Shown piece by piece: positions 31,439 through 39,891 of a DNA stretch of 64,000 nucleotides. Under the pieces are notes generated by a model. It saw only the letters and a program-made list of their open reading frames with translations. It did no database searches and was not told the origin of the DNA. This DNA is from Streptomyces sp. NBC_01314. Lineage in GTDB: Bacteria; Actinomycetota; Actinomycetes; Streptomycetales; Streptomycetaceae. Each line of letters begins with the position of its first letter. The stretch's first letter is position 1. The stretch is taken from assembly GCF_041435215.1 (NCBI RefSeq), contig NZ_CP108394.1:7998001-8062000 (forward strand). The letters are read 5' to 3'. A program made the position numbers and the translations under genes.

Positions 31439-32413
31439 ATGGCACTGCCGCTCGAAGGACTGTCCGCGATCGTCACCGGCGCGGGGCGCGGGCTCGGCCG
31501 GGCCGAGGCGTTGGAGCTGGCCCGGCTGGGCGCGGCCGTGGTGGTCAACGACTACGGCCGGCCGGGTCGGGACGGTTCCGGTGAGGTGTCCACCGGGCCC
31601 GCCGAGGAGGTCGCGGCGTCGATCCGAGCGGCGGGCGGCCACGCGGTGGCGCACATCGGTGATGTGTCCGACCACGAACAGGCCCGGGAACTGGTGACGT
31701 TGGCGGTCGACCGGTTCGGCAAGCTGGACATCCTCGTCAACAACGCGGGCATCCTGCGCGACCGCATGGTCTTCTCCATGTCCGAGGACGAGTGGGACTC
31801 GGTCGTGCGGGTGCACCTCAAGGGGCACTTCAACACGATCCGGTTCGCCTCCGCCCACTGGCGTGCGCGGGCGAAGTCGGGCGAGGGCGGGGGCCTGGTC
31901 TACGGGCGCGTCGTGAACACCTCCTCCGAGGCCTTCCTCGCCGGCTCCGCCGGGCAGCCCAACTACGCCGCCGCGAAGGGCGGAATCGTCGGACTGACCA
32001 CCTCCACGGCGCTCGCGCTCGCCAAGTACGGCGTCACCGCGAACGTCATCTGCCCGCGCGCCCGCACCCGGATGACCGAGGACGTCTTCGCGGGCCTGCC
32101 GGGGGCGCCCGACGGCGACAGCGCCGGCCTCGACCCACTCGCCCCCGAGCATGTCGCCCCCCTCGTCGGCTACCTGGCCTCACCCGCCGCCGCACAGATC
32201 AACGGCCAGCTCTTCGTCGTCCACGGCGGCATGGTCGCGATCGTCGAACGGCCGCGTGTGCGGGCCAAGTTCGACACCAAGCAGGACGCGTTCACGTACG
32301 ACGAACTGGACGGCCTGCTCACGCCGCACTACGTCGACCGGCCGGCGGGGGAGACGTTCGCGGCGGCGGAGGTGCTGGGGCTGCGGCATGGTCGGGGGGC
32401 AGCGGAGGTATAG
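31439..32413 (+). CDS. Short-chain dehydrogenase, 3-hydroxyacyl-CoA dehydrogenase type
   Basis: A 324-residue SDR. The NAD motif TGAGRGLG is at residues 13-20, NNAGILRDRMVFSM follows, and the active site contains the Ser in VNTSSEAF and YAAAKGG. The NNAGILRDR form and the extended C-terminus match the 17-beta-HSD4/multifunctional enzyme type 2 dehydrogenases that pair with MaoC hydratases. With the hydratase two genes upstream it could carry out consecutive hydration and dehydrogenation steps. ATG 31439 has GAGGAGAGGGG before it. Last gene of the operon. Confidence 0.92.
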   Translation: MALPLEGLSAIVTGAGRGLGRAEALELARLGAAVVVNDYGRPGRDGSGEVSTGPAEEVAASIRAAGGHAVAHIGDVSDHEQARELVTLAVDRFGKLDILVNNAGILRDRMVFSMSEDEWDSVVRVHLKGHFNTIRFASAHWRARAKSGEGGGLVYGRVVNTSSEAFLAGSAGQPNYAAAKGGIVGLTTSTALALAKYGVTANVICPRARTRMTEDVFAGLPGAPDGDSAGLDPLAPEHVAPLVGYLASPAAAQINGQLFVVHGGMVAIVERPRVRAKFDTKQDAFTYDELDGLLTPHYVDRPAGETFAAAEVLGLRHGRGAAEV

Positions 32414-32431
32414 GCGGGACCCGGACCCGCA

Positions 32432-32540
32432 AGGGGCGCGGGAACTGCGCGACCAGCCACGAACGAGCCGCGGACGCGTCTGTCACGTCAGGTGGATCGG
32501 CGAGTGCGGCTGGTGGTGGGCCGGTCGCGGTTCCCCGCGC
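32432..32540. repeat. Second copy of the REP-like inverted repeat
   Basis: The right-type arm at 32432-32458 (AGGGGCGCGGGAACTGCGCG then ACCAGCC) matches 25444-25470 except for one missing G. A partial left-type arm (GTCGCGGTTCCCCGCGC) lies at 32523-32540. The middle is unrelated to the first copy. It sits directly after the SDR operon. Confidence 0.75.
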
Positions 32541-32579
32541 CGCGCCCGCCCCCTTACGGGGCCGTATCCGGAACGGGAC

Positions 32580-32608
32580 GGCCCCGCCCGTCGACGACGA
32601 GCGGGGCC
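32580..32608. terminator. Hairpin between convergent genes
   Basis: GGCCCCGC (32580-32587) and GCGGGGCC (32601-32608) form an 8-bp stem with a 13-base loop. It lies between the SDR operon (plus) and the small gene at 32693 (minus) and so can terminate both. Confidence 0.65.
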
Positions 32609-32692
32609 GGATGCCGCGGTGGTCGGTTCTGGCGTCGAATTGACGTTTCTCCAGAGGTGACCGGAGGCGACCGGAGGGGACTCTGTCGCCGT

Positions 32693-32857
32693 TCAGGCGG
32701 ACGTCGTCGACTCCGTGTGTTCGGCGGGCTTGCGGTGGCGCCCGCGAGGGTTCGTCTTCTCGGCTTCTTGGGCCGAGATCTGGCCCCGGTGTTTGCCGTG
32801 GCCGTCCGCCTCGTGTGGGTTGACCGTGGGCGGATGGACTGTGTGCACGTCGCTCAT
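32693..32857 (-). CDS. Small hydrophilic protein, 54 residues
   Basis: The minus strand from ATG 32857 encodes MSDVHTVHPPTVNPHE followed by a basic, His/Lys/Glu/Thr-rich chain without hydrophobic segments. A GGGGAA site precedes the start. The composition and length resemble small unassigned proteins conserved in Streptomyces. It may be disordered. The function is unknown; no partner is adjacent. Confidence 0.6.
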   Translation of the reverse strand: MSDVHTVHPPTVNPHEADGHGKHRGQISAQEAEKTNPRGRHRKPAEHTESTTSA

Positions 32858-32988
32858 TGGAAGTGTTCCCCGTCGAATGATCTTCTTTCCGGCGGATGAT
32901 TTTAACGGGGCACCCCGTGCGCCTCGAAGGCGCCCGAGGGCGTGTCGCCCGCGCCGCGCCCACTTCGCCCGCAGCCCGCACATCACGT

Positions 32989-34347
32989 TCACCCGACGGT
33001 CACCTCCTCGGGCACTCGCCCCTCCAGCGGAGCCTGCTGCAAGGGCACGGGCCGAGCGACAACAGGCGCGGACGGCTCCGCACCGGTCGCCCCCGCGCCG
33101 GATCCCGGTCCGGTAAATCCCGGTCCGGACGGCTCCGCACCCGACGCCGCACCCTCCCGGTGTGCCTCCTGCGACTCGTGGGCCCCCTGTGCCTCCTGTG
33201 CTTCCTGCGACTCCTCTGGCTCCTCCGGTTCCCAGGTCACCTCCACCCGAGCCACTCCGCACCGCACCGCCCCCGCCGTGTACGGCAGTTGCAGCACCCC
33301 CTCCCGGCTCCACAGCCCGGCCCCCGCCAACCAGCCCTCAGGAGCGGGCAGATGGGAGATCCGTCGTGCCGCCGGGCGCCAGACGCCGACCCAGCTGCCC
33401 CTGGGGCCGTCCAGACGCAGCGCGACCGCGCAGCTCTCGGGGGTCAGGATCTGGCCCGGCTGGATGGCGAACGGGGTGATGCGGTGGCCGTCGGGAACCC
33501 GCAGACACTCCGGGAAACGGACCGGGAGCGTACTGCCCAACACGCCCCAGCCGAGCCGGTCGTGACCGGGGGAGGGCGCGTCCGAACGGATCAGGAGCAG
33601 CCCGCTGTCGGGGTCGGCGAGCAGTACCCGGTCGTTGCTGCCGTCCGCGATCTGCAGCAGCGGTGAGATCGCGCCGCCCTGCTCCAGATCGACCACCACC
33701 GACTTCGTCCGGCCGCCCCATTCCTGGTCCAGAGCGAGCAGCCGGCCCGTCCCGTCCAGCCAGATCCCGCCCGAACACCGCCCCGGCACCTGCGCCAGCA
33801 ACTCCGGCCCGAACGCCCCGCCCGCCACCAGCCACACCGTCGTGGCGCTCCGGCCCAGGGCGAGGGCGTACGCCCGCTCCCCGCACGGCGCGGGCGGCAG
33901 CAGCCGCAACTCGGCCGCCGGATCGGCGCATTCCACGGCGCCGAGCGGGAGTTCGCCGGTGCCGGGACCGGTCGGGTAGAGGAGCGAGAACAGGTGCCGG
34001 TCGGCGGCCAGCCGGTGGATGAGGACCCGGCCGTCGGTCAGGGGGAGCACTTCCGTGCCGGGCTCCTCCGGCTGGTGGCCGGGCAGGGGTACGGCGTACG
34101 GCTCGGGGCCGTCCAGGGTCCAGCGCTCGGGGAACCAGGACTCGCCGTCGAGCGCGAGGCGCGCCGCGTACGTCCCGTCGGCGGTGATCACACACCCGGG
34201 CGACGGGGGCTCCTCGCTCCCGCCTTCGCCGCCGCCCTTGGTGTCGTTCCCGCCGCTTTCCGCGCCGGGTCTCTTCGCTTCGTTCTCCCGTCCCGTCTCG
34301 TTCCCGTGGCCCGTCGCGGGTGAGGGTGGTGGTGTACAGGCCGTCAT
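32989..34347 (-). CDS. Unknown protein with beta-propeller-like repeats
   Basis: A 452-residue protein. ATG 34347 has GGAGGTGATC upstream and is preferred to GTG 34422. The N-terminal 45 residues and C-terminal 75 residues are low complexity (EEPEESQEAQEAQGAHESQEAH). The core of about 330 residues has repeated beta-strand/Asp-Gly motifs (TADGTYAARLALDG, LTDGRVLIHRLAADRHLFSLLY, LDGTGRLLALDQEW, DSGLLLIRSD) that suggest a six- or seven-bladed propeller. No signal peptide is evident. It is divergent from the Nif3-like gene. Function unknown. Confidence 0.72.
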   Translation of the reverse strand: MTACTPPPSPATGHGNETGRENEAKRPGAESGGNDTKGGGEGGSEEPPSPGCVITADGTYAARLALDGESWFPERWTLDGPEPYAVPLPGHQPEEPGTEVLPLTDGRVLIHRLAADRHLFSLLYPTGPGTGELPLGAVECADPAAELRLLPPAPCGERAYALALGRSATTVWLVAGGAFGPELLAQVPGRCSGGIWLDGTGRLLALDQEWGGRTKSVVVDLEQGGAISPLLQIADGSNDRVLLADPDSGLLLIRSDAPSPGHDRLGWGVLGSTLPVRFPECLRVPDGHRITPFAIQPGQILTPESCAVALRLDGPRGSWVGVWRPAARRISHLPAPEGWLAGAGLWSREGVLQLPYTAGAVRCGVARVEVTWEPEEPEESQEAQEAQGAHESQEAHREGAASGAEPSGPGFTGPGSGAGATGAEPSAPVVARPVPLQQAPLEGRVPEEVTVG

Positions 34348-34542
34348 CGTTCGATCACCTCCGGCGACGAAGCTAGTTTTCGTCCACACAGACGTGGGAC
34401 AACCCGCACCCCCTTCACACATAAGGGTGCATGTCCCTCGATTCGTCTGAGGGAACGGCGATGGATGTGCTGGCCAGAGGGCGGATGGTCAAGTGACCCG
34501 CGGCCGGTCTGGGACGGGAGCAGTGCAGGTAGCCTTTGCTGC

Positions 34543-35487
34543 GTGCCCCGTCTGTCTGAAGTCATCGCCGCGCTCGACGCCCTCTGGCCGCCCGAGAGGG
34601 CCGAGGGGTGGGACGCGGTCGGCACGGTCTGCGGCGATCCGGACCAGGAGGTCACGCGGGTCCTGTTCGCCGTCGACCCGGTGCGGGAGATCGTCGAGGA
34701 AGCGGTGAAGCTGGGCGCCGACCTGCTGGTCACCCACCACCCGCTCTATCTGCGCGGTACGACGACGGTGGCGGCCTCCACCTTCAAGGGCCGCGTCGTG
34801 CACACCCTCATCAAGAACGACATCGCCCTGCACGTCGCCCACACCAACGCCGACACCGCCGACCCCGGGGTCAGCGACGCCCTCGCCGGCGCGCTGGACC
34901 TCAGGGTCGTACGCCCCCTCGTACCGGACCCCGCCGACCCCACCGGGCGGCGCGGTCTCGGCCGGGTCTGCGAGCTGGACCACCCGCTGACCGTTCGGGA
35001 GCTGGCCGCGCGGGCCGCCGAACGACTGCCCGCCACCGCGCAGGGCATTCGGATCGCCGGAGACCCCGAGGCGCTCGTCCGCACGGTCGCCGTCAGCGGC
35101 GGCTCCGGCGACAGCCTCTTCGACGACGTGCGCGCGGCCGGTGTCGACGCCTTCCTCACCGCGGACCTGCGCCACCACCCGGCCGCGGAGTTCATGGCGG
35201 CTGTCGCCCGCGCAACGGAAGGCACCCACGCGGGCACCCACACACCTCTCGCGTTGCTCGACGCGGCACACTGGGCCACCGAATGGCCCTGGTGCGAGCT
35301 GGCCGCCGCCCAGCTCGACGAGATCTCCGACCGGGAGGGATGGGACCTGCGCGTCCACGTCTCCAAGACGGTCACCGACCCCTGGACCGCCCACGCGGCG
35401 TCCTCCCACCCGTCGCCCGCCACCGCCCTTCCAACGAGCGCTTCGCGCACCCCTTCTTCTTCTGACCCACTGGGAGCCCCCAACTGA
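34543..35487 (+). CDS. Nif3-like dinuclear metal-centre protein
   Basis: A 314-residue member of the NIF3/YbgI family, hexameric dinuclear-metal proteins of uncertain enzymatic role (GTP cyclohydrolase I type 2 in older annotation). The metal-site motif LLVTHHPLYLRG, the NADTADPGVSDALA segment, and a C-terminal HWATEWPWCE with metal-binding His are present. GTG 34543 starts VPRLSEVIAALDALWPPE, where family members begin. The last 25 residues are a Ser/Pro/Thr tail overlapping the next gene. Nif3 next to a zinc-ribbon protein and RNase H is a conserved order in actinobacteria. Confidence 0.92.
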   Translation: MPRLSEVIAALDALWPPERAEGWDAVGTVCGDPDQEVTRVLFAVDPVREIVEEAVKLGADLLVTHHPLYLRGTTTVAASTFKGRVVHTLIKNDIALHVAHTNADTADPGVSDALAGALDLRVVRPLVPDPADPTGRRGLGRVCELDHPLTVRELAARAAERLPATAQGIRIAGDPEALVRTVAVSGGSGDSLFDDVRAAGVDAFLTADLRHHPAAEFMAAVARATEGTHAGTHTPLALLDAAHWATEWPWCELAAAQLDEISDREGWDLRVHVSKTVTDPWTAHAASSHPSPATALPTSASRTPSSSDPLGAPN

Positions 35488-36227
35488 ACGCCGCGCCCGC
35501 CGACCAGATCCGCCTCCTCGACGTCCAGGGTTTGGACGTACGCCTGCAGCAGCTCGCGCACAGGCGGAGGTCGCTGCCCGAGCACGCCGAGATCGAGTCG
35601 CTGACGAAGGACCACATCCAGCTGCGCGACCTGCTCGTGGCCGCGCAGACCGAGGAGAGCGACACCGCCCGCGAGCAGACCAAGGCCGAGCAGGACGTGG
35701 ACCAGGTGCGCCAGCGCGCCGTCCGCGACCAGCAGCGCCTGGACTCGGGTGCCGTCTCCTCCCCGAAGGACCTGGAGAACCTCCAGCGCGAGATCGTCTC
35801 CCTCGCCAAGCGGCAGGGCGACCTGGAGGACATCGTCCTGGAGGTCATGGAGCGCCGGGAGTCCACGCAGGAGCGGGTCGCCGAGCTGACCGAGCGGGTC
35901 GGCGCCGTCCAGGGGAAGGTCGACGACGCGACCGCGCGCCGGGACGCCGCCTTCGAGGAGATCGACGGTGAGGTGGCGAAGGTGACGAAGGAGCGCGAGG
36001 TCATCTCGGCCGCGGTCCCCGCGGACCTCCTCAAGCTCTACGACAAACTGCGCGACCAGCAGGGTGGCGTCGGCGCGGCCAGGCTGTACCAGCGCACCTG
36101 CCAGGGCTGCCGCCAGGAGCTGTCGATCACCGACTTCAACGAGATCCGCAAGGCCCCCGCCGACACGGTCGCCCGCTGCGAGAACTGCGGTCGCATCCTG
36201 GTCCGCACGTCCGAGTCGGGCCTCTAG
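35484..36227 (+). CDS. C4-type zinc-ribbon coiled-coil protein, probable CTG start
   Basis: A 247-residue protein. Two long antiparallel coiled-coil helices (residues 20-170) are followed by a zinc ribbon with CQGCRQEL and CENCGRIL (zf-RING_7 type). Related proteins are thought to bind RNA or act in cell-envelope/flagellar functions; the actinobacterial role is unknown. The likely start is CTG 35484, which overlaps the TGA of the Nif3 gene and has GGGAG seven bases upstream. No ATG or GTG lies near, and the sequence LNAAPADQIRLLDVQ looks like the genuine N-terminus. TTG 35532 is the alternative. Confidence 0.88.
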   Translation: MNAAPADQIRLLDVQGLDVRLQQLAHRRRSLPEHAEIESLTKDHIQLRDLLVAAQTEESDTAREQTKAEQDVDQVRQRAVRDQQRLDSGAVSSPKDLENLQREIVSLAKRQGDLEDIVLEVMERRESTQERVAELTERVGAVQGKVDDATARRDAAFEEIDGEVAKVTKEREVISAAVPADLLKLYDKLRDQQGGVGAARLYQRTCQGCRQELSITDFNEIRKAPADTVARCENCGRILVRTSESGL

Positions 36228-36243
36228 CGGCAGCGGCAGGCAG

Positions 36244-36327
36244 GTAGCAGCAGGCAGGTAGCAGTCAGTAGCAGGTGTCGGTAGCAGTCAGTAGCGGTTG
36301 CGGTAGCAGTCGGTAGCGGGCAGTAGG
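36244..36327. repeat. Degenerate 20-23-bp tandem repeats
   Basis: Units built on GGTAGCAGTCAGTAGC and shorter GGCAGGTAGCAG pieces repeat four to five times between the zinc-ribbon and RNase H genes. The short AGTAGC/GTAGCAG core recurs about ten times. No gene lies here. Confidence 0.75.
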
Positions 36328-36356
36328 CGCGGCAAGGGGAGTAAGGGGCTTCTGGC

Positions 36357-37628
36357 GTGCGGGAGTTCATCGTCGAGGCCGACGGCGGTTCCCGGGGCAA
36401 CCCGGGGCCCGCGGGCTACGGTTCCGTCGTCCTCGACGCGGTGACGGGCGAGACGCTGGTGGAGGCCGCCGAGTACATCGGGGTCGCCACGAACAACGTC
36501 GCCGAGTATCGCGGGCTCATCGCGGGTCTGAAGGCGGCGTACGAGCTGGACCCGGAGGCCTCCGTCCGGGTCCGCATGGACTCCAAGCTCGTCGTCGAGC
36601 AGCTGTCGGGCCGCTGGAAGATCAAACACCCCGGCATGAAGCCGCTGGCCGCCGAGGCCGCGCGCGTCTTCCCGCCCGGTCGCGTGACGTACGAGTGGAT
36701 GCCACGAGACCAGAACAAGCACGCCGACCGCCTCGCCAACGAGGCGATGGACGCGGGGAAGCGGGGCGAGCAGTGGTCGCCGTCCGCCTCCACGGCGGAC
36801 CTGGACACCCGTGCCACGCGGGCCGCCGCGGCTGCCGCGCCCGAACCGTCGGGCCCCCCGGGGGACGCGGCGGCGGGTGCGGCGAAGGCTCGTGCGGCGC
36901 TGGCGGGGGCGACGACTGCGGCAGGTACGAAGGAGGCCCGGGCGTCCACAACCGCCGCCGACCTGCGCGCCGCCAAGAACGTCGCCTCGGCCGCCCCCGA
37001 TCTCGGTACGCCGGCCACCTTCGTGCTGCTGCGCCACGGCGAGACCGCCCTCACCCCCCAGAAGCGGTTCTCGGGGAGCGGGGGTTCGGACCCGTCTCTC
37101 TCCGACGTCGGCCGGTATCAGGCGGAGCGGGTCGCTGCAGCGCTGGTGGCCCGGGGGACGATCCAGGAGGTCGTGTCGTCGCCGTTGGCCCGTTGCCGGG
37201 AGACGGCGGGGATCGTCGCGGCCCGGCTCGGGCTCGGGGTGACGGTCGAGGACGGGCTGCGGGAGACGGACTTCGGCGCGTGGGAGGGGCTGAGCTTCGG
37301 CGAGGTGCGGGAGCGGTACCCGGACGACATGAACGCCTGGCTGGCCTCCCCGGACGCCGAACCCACCGGCGGCGGCGAGAGCTTCGAGGCCGTGGCCCAC
37401 CGCGTCGCCGCCACCCGCGACGAACTGGTCGCGGCGCACCGGGGCCGTACCGTCCTGCTCGTCAGCCACGTCACGCCGATCAAGACCCTCGTACGCCTGG
37501 CCCTCGGCGCGCCCACGGAGTCCCTGTTCCGCATGGAACTCTCGGCGGCGTCACTGTCGGCCCTGGCCTATTACGCGGACGGCAACGCCACCCTCCGCCT
37601 CCTCAACGACACGTCACACCTGCGCTGA
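36357..37628 (+). CDS. Bifunctional RNase H / acid phosphatase
   Basis: A 423-residue two-domain protein. Residues 1-135 are type 1 RNase H (EADGGSRGNPGPAG with catalytic Asp9, NNVAEYRGL with catalytic Glu, RMDSKLVVEQ, QNKHADRLAN). About 75 residues of Ala/Gly-rich linker follow. Residues about 215-420 are a histidine-phosphatase domain (VLLRHGETALT, SSPLARCRETA, EGLSFGE, LLVSHVTPIK). The same fusion has been characterised in S. coelicolor (SCO2299), where the RNase H part removes RNA from RNA-DNA hybrids and the phosphatase part resembles cobalamin-pathway CobC. GTG 36357 lies 13 bases after AAGGGG. Confidence 0.95.
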   Translation: MREFIVEADGGSRGNPGPAGYGSVVLDAVTGETLVEAAEYIGVATNNVAEYRGLIAGLKAAYELDPEASVRVRMDSKLVVEQLSGRWKIKHPGMKPLAAEAARVFPPGRVTYEWMPRDQNKHADRLANEAMDAGKRGEQWSPSASTADLDTRATRAAAAAAPEPSGPPGDAAAGAAKARAALAGATTAAGTKEARASTTAADLRAAKNVASAAPDLGTPATFVLLRHGETALTPQKRFSGSGGSDPSLSDVGRYQAERVAAALVARGTIQEVVSSPLARCRETAGIVAARLGLGVTVEDGLRETDFGAWEGLSFGEVRERYPDDMNAWLASPDAEPTGGGESFEAVAHRVAATRDELVAAHRGRTVLLVSHVTPIKTLVRLALGAPTESLFRMELSAASLSALAYYADGNATLRLLNDTSHLR

Positions 37629-37664
37629 ACGGCTGAACGGCTGAACGGCTGAACGGCTGAACGG
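37625..37664 (+). repeat. Five perfect 8-bp tandem repeats overlapping the RNase H stop codon
   Basis: CTGAACGG is repeated five times from 37625 to 37664. The first copy contains the TGA stop of the RNase H/phosphatase gene, and each later copy repeats a TGA in rotating frames. It is a slippage-prone simple repeat. Confidence 0.92.
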
Positions 37665-37730
37665 TGGAGGGCGAAGGTCGCGAGCGCCGCTGGTGACGAA
37701 GTGGCCTGACGCCTCCGCGTACGGCAGCGG

Positions 37731-37767
37731 GCGGCCGCCCCGTGATCTCGCACCACGGGGTGGCCGC
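37731..37767. terminator. Hairpin between convergent RNase H and aldolase genes
   Basis: GCGGCC-CCCCGTG and CACGGGG-TGGCCGC arms pair with a single bulge around a loop ATCTCGCAC. It lies between the convergent genes at 37628 and 37812 and can serve both. Confidence 0.7.
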
Positions 37768-37811
37768 CTGCCGCCGTTGGTTCCCCGTTCCTGTGCTTGA
37801 GCGCTGCCGGC

Positions 37812-38456
37812 TCAGTGCTTGAGCGCCGCCGTCTCCCGGGCCAGCCCCTCGATCCGTCCCCAGTCCCGTGCGGCCACGGCATCGGCCGGCAGCATCCAAG
37901 TACCGCCCACGCAACCGACGTTGGGCAGGGCCAGATACTCCGGAGCGTTGGCCGCCCCGATCCCGCCGGTCGGGCAGAAGCGCGCCTGCGGCAGCGGCCC
38001 GGCGAGCGACTTCAGATACGCCGTACCGCCGGCCGCCTCCGCCGGGAAGAACTTCATCTCCCGCACCCCCCGCTCCAACAGCGTCACGACCTCCGACGCG
38101 GTCGACACCCCCGGCAGGAACGGCACCCCGGACGCCCGCATCGCGTCCAGCAGTACGTCCGTCCACCCCGGGCTGACCAGGAAGCGCCCGCCCGCCGCGA
38201 CGGCCTCCGCCACCTGCGCCGGGGTGATGACCGTGCCCACCCCGACCGCCACCGCCGGAACCTCCGCCGCGATCGCCCGTACGGCGTCGAGCGCGCCCGG
38301 CGTCCGCAGGGTCACCTCGATCGCCGGCAGCCCGCCCGCGACCAGCGCCCGCGCGAGCGGTACCGCGTCGACCGGGTCGTCGACGACGACCACCGGCAGC
38401 ACGGCCGCCAGACCGAGGACGGAGACGCGCGACGACGGGGGCGGCGATGAGGGCAT
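37812..38456 (-). CDS. eda: KDPG/KHG aldolase
   Basis: A 214-residue class I aldolase splitting 2-keto-3-deoxy-6-phosphogluconate (Entner-Doudoroff and uronate pathways) into pyruvate and glyceraldehyde-3-phosphate. The catalytic Glu region IEVTLRTPGAL, VGVGTVITPAQV, SPGWTDVLLDA and the Schiff-base lysine in EMKFFPAEAAGG are present, with FCPTGGIGAANAPEYLAL at the phosphate site. ATG 38456 has AGGATGA upstream; the in-frame extension to 38606 is repeat-rich and rejected. It is not next to other pathway genes. Confidence 0.93.
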   Translation of the reverse strand: MPSSPPPSSRVSVLGLAAVLPVVVVDDPVDAVPLARALVAGGLPAIEVTLRTPGALDAVRAIAAEVPAVAVGVGTVITPAQVAEAVAAGGRFLVSPGWTDVLLDAMRASGVPFLPGVSTASEVVTLLERGVREMKFFPAEAAGGTAYLKSLAGPLPQARFCPTGGIGAANAPEYLALPNVGCVGGTWMLPADAVAARDWGRIEGLARETAALKH

Positions 38457-38888
38457 GCCGTCATCCTGCCCGCGAGCCGCAGCATGCACAACGTACGTTG
38501 CGCATGCTGCAATGTGGGGGGGTGGGTGAAGGGGAGGTGGGGGACCCGGTGAGGTCGGCCCCGCCACCCGACCCTGGCCCGGCTCTGGCTCTGGCCCTGG
38601 CTTCACCCGTACCTGGCCCTGGCTCTGGCCCTAACCCCGCCCCCCTGGCCCTGGCTCTGGCCCTAACCCCGCCCCCCTGGCCATGGTTCTGGCCCCGGCT
38701 CCGGGCCGCGGGCTCCGGCCCCGCCCCCTGGCCCCGGCCCGAGCCTCGGGCTCCGGCCTTGGGCTACGACCTCGGCCTCGGGCTCCGGGCTCCGGCATCG
38801 TCCTCGTCCGCGGGCTCCGGCCTCTGGCTCCGACCCCGGCCCCGGGCTCCGACCCCGGGCCGCCGGCTCCGGCCTTGGGCCCCCGCCC
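38457..38888. other. Repeat-filled intergenic region, no gene
   Basis: 432 bases between the divergent-looking ends of the aldolase start and the YaaA stop. After about 110 bases that should hold the aldolase promoter, the rest is low-complexity DNA (38571-38880) with no credible ORF despite several open frames. Confidence 0.7.
38571..38880. repeat. Low-complexity hexamer repeat with a 32-bp perfect duplication
   Basis: About 310 bases made of CTGGCC/CTGGCT and CTCCGG/GCCCCG hexamers. A 32-bp unit starting CTGGCCCTGGCTCTGG at 38613 is repeated exactly at 38645. The first half is CTGG-type, the second CTCCGG-type. All open frames here are Pro/Ala/Gly dipeptide-like and not genes. Confidence 0.88.
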
Positions 38889-39677
38889 TCAGTGGACCTC
38901 GTTCACCAGCACATCCAGCGTCCATGCCTTCCCGGCCCTCGCCGGAGGCTCCACCTCCACCACGTACCCGAGGTCCCGCAGCGCCTCCACCAGCTCCGCC
39001 GGGCCCTTGGGCGCGATCCCGGCCGACAGCAGACTTCGTACGATGCGGCCCTTGGTCGCCTTGTTGAAGTGGCTGACGACCTTGCGGGTGGGTGCGTGCA
39101 GTACCCGTACGGTCGCGGTCCGCCCGGCCACCTCGCCCTTCGGCTTCCACGCGGCCGCGTACGCCGAGGACCGCAGGTCGAGGACGAGTCCGTCGCCGGC
39201 GGCCTCCGGGAGCGCCGACGCCATCGGCGTACGCCAGTGCGTGCCGAGCGCGCCGACGCCGGGCAGCTTGACGCCCATCGAGCAACGGTAGGAGGGGATA
39301 CGGTCCGTCACCCGGACCGCGCCCCACAGCCCGGAGAAGACCAGCAGCGAACGCGCCGCCCGCTGCTTGGCTGCGGTCTCCAGGGTGGCCAGGTCGAGGG
39401 AGTCGTACAACACCCCCGTGTAGACCTGCCCGGCCGGCCGCGTACCCGCCGTCAGCAGCTCCGCGTTCTTGGCGACCTCCCCGCGCAGCCCCTCACTCAG
39501 CCCGAGCACCTCACGCGCCTTGTCCTCGTCCCCGGCACACAACTCCACCAGCTCACCGATCACCGCCTCCCGCGCCCCGGTGAGCGCGGGCAGCGACAGC
39601 CCCTCCAGCTTCAACGGAGCGCCACTCGCGGAGGGGGCCTTGCCTTCGGAGGGGGGCAGCAGGACGAGCACGGGCAC
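38889..39677 (-). CDS. yaaA: YaaA-family peroxide stress protein
   Basis: A 262-residue protein of the YaaA/DUF328 family, which in E. coli lowers free iron and oxidative DNA damage and has a DNA-binding fold. The N-terminal LLPPSEGKAP signature, FSGLWGAVRVTDRIPSYRCSMG, and KVVSHFNKATKGRIVR near the C-terminus are diagnostic. GTG 39677 is the start. The 3' end borders the low-complexity repeat region. No regulator is adjacent. Confidence 0.92.
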   Translation of the reverse strand: MPVLVLLPPSEGKAPSASGAPLKLEGLSLPALTGAREAVIGELVELCAGDEDKAREVLGLSEGLRGEVAKNAELLTAGTRPAGQVYTGVLYDSLDLATLETAAKQRAARSLLVFSGLWGAVRVTDRIPSYRCSMGVKLPGVGALGTHWRTPMASALPEAAGDGLVLDLRSSAYAAAWKPKGEVAGRTATVRVLHAPTRKVVSHFNKATKGRIVRSLLSAGIAPKGPAELVEALRDLGYVVEVEPPARAGKAWTLDVLVNEVH

Positions 39678-39891
39678 TACTCCATGTTCTCGGGGGGTTT
39701 CGGGGCTCCGCAGAAGCGTACGACGTGGGGAGACGGGCGCCTGCCAGGGCCGGGCGGCGCGGAGGGGCGGGCTTTCGCCGGGCGCCCGTCGTGCAGGGGT
39801 GCACGGGTGTACCCCTGCACGGTGCAGGGAAGCCGGGTGGGGGCGGGACCGCCGGGGTGCCGTCCCGCGCGTCCCGCCCTACGCTCGACCC

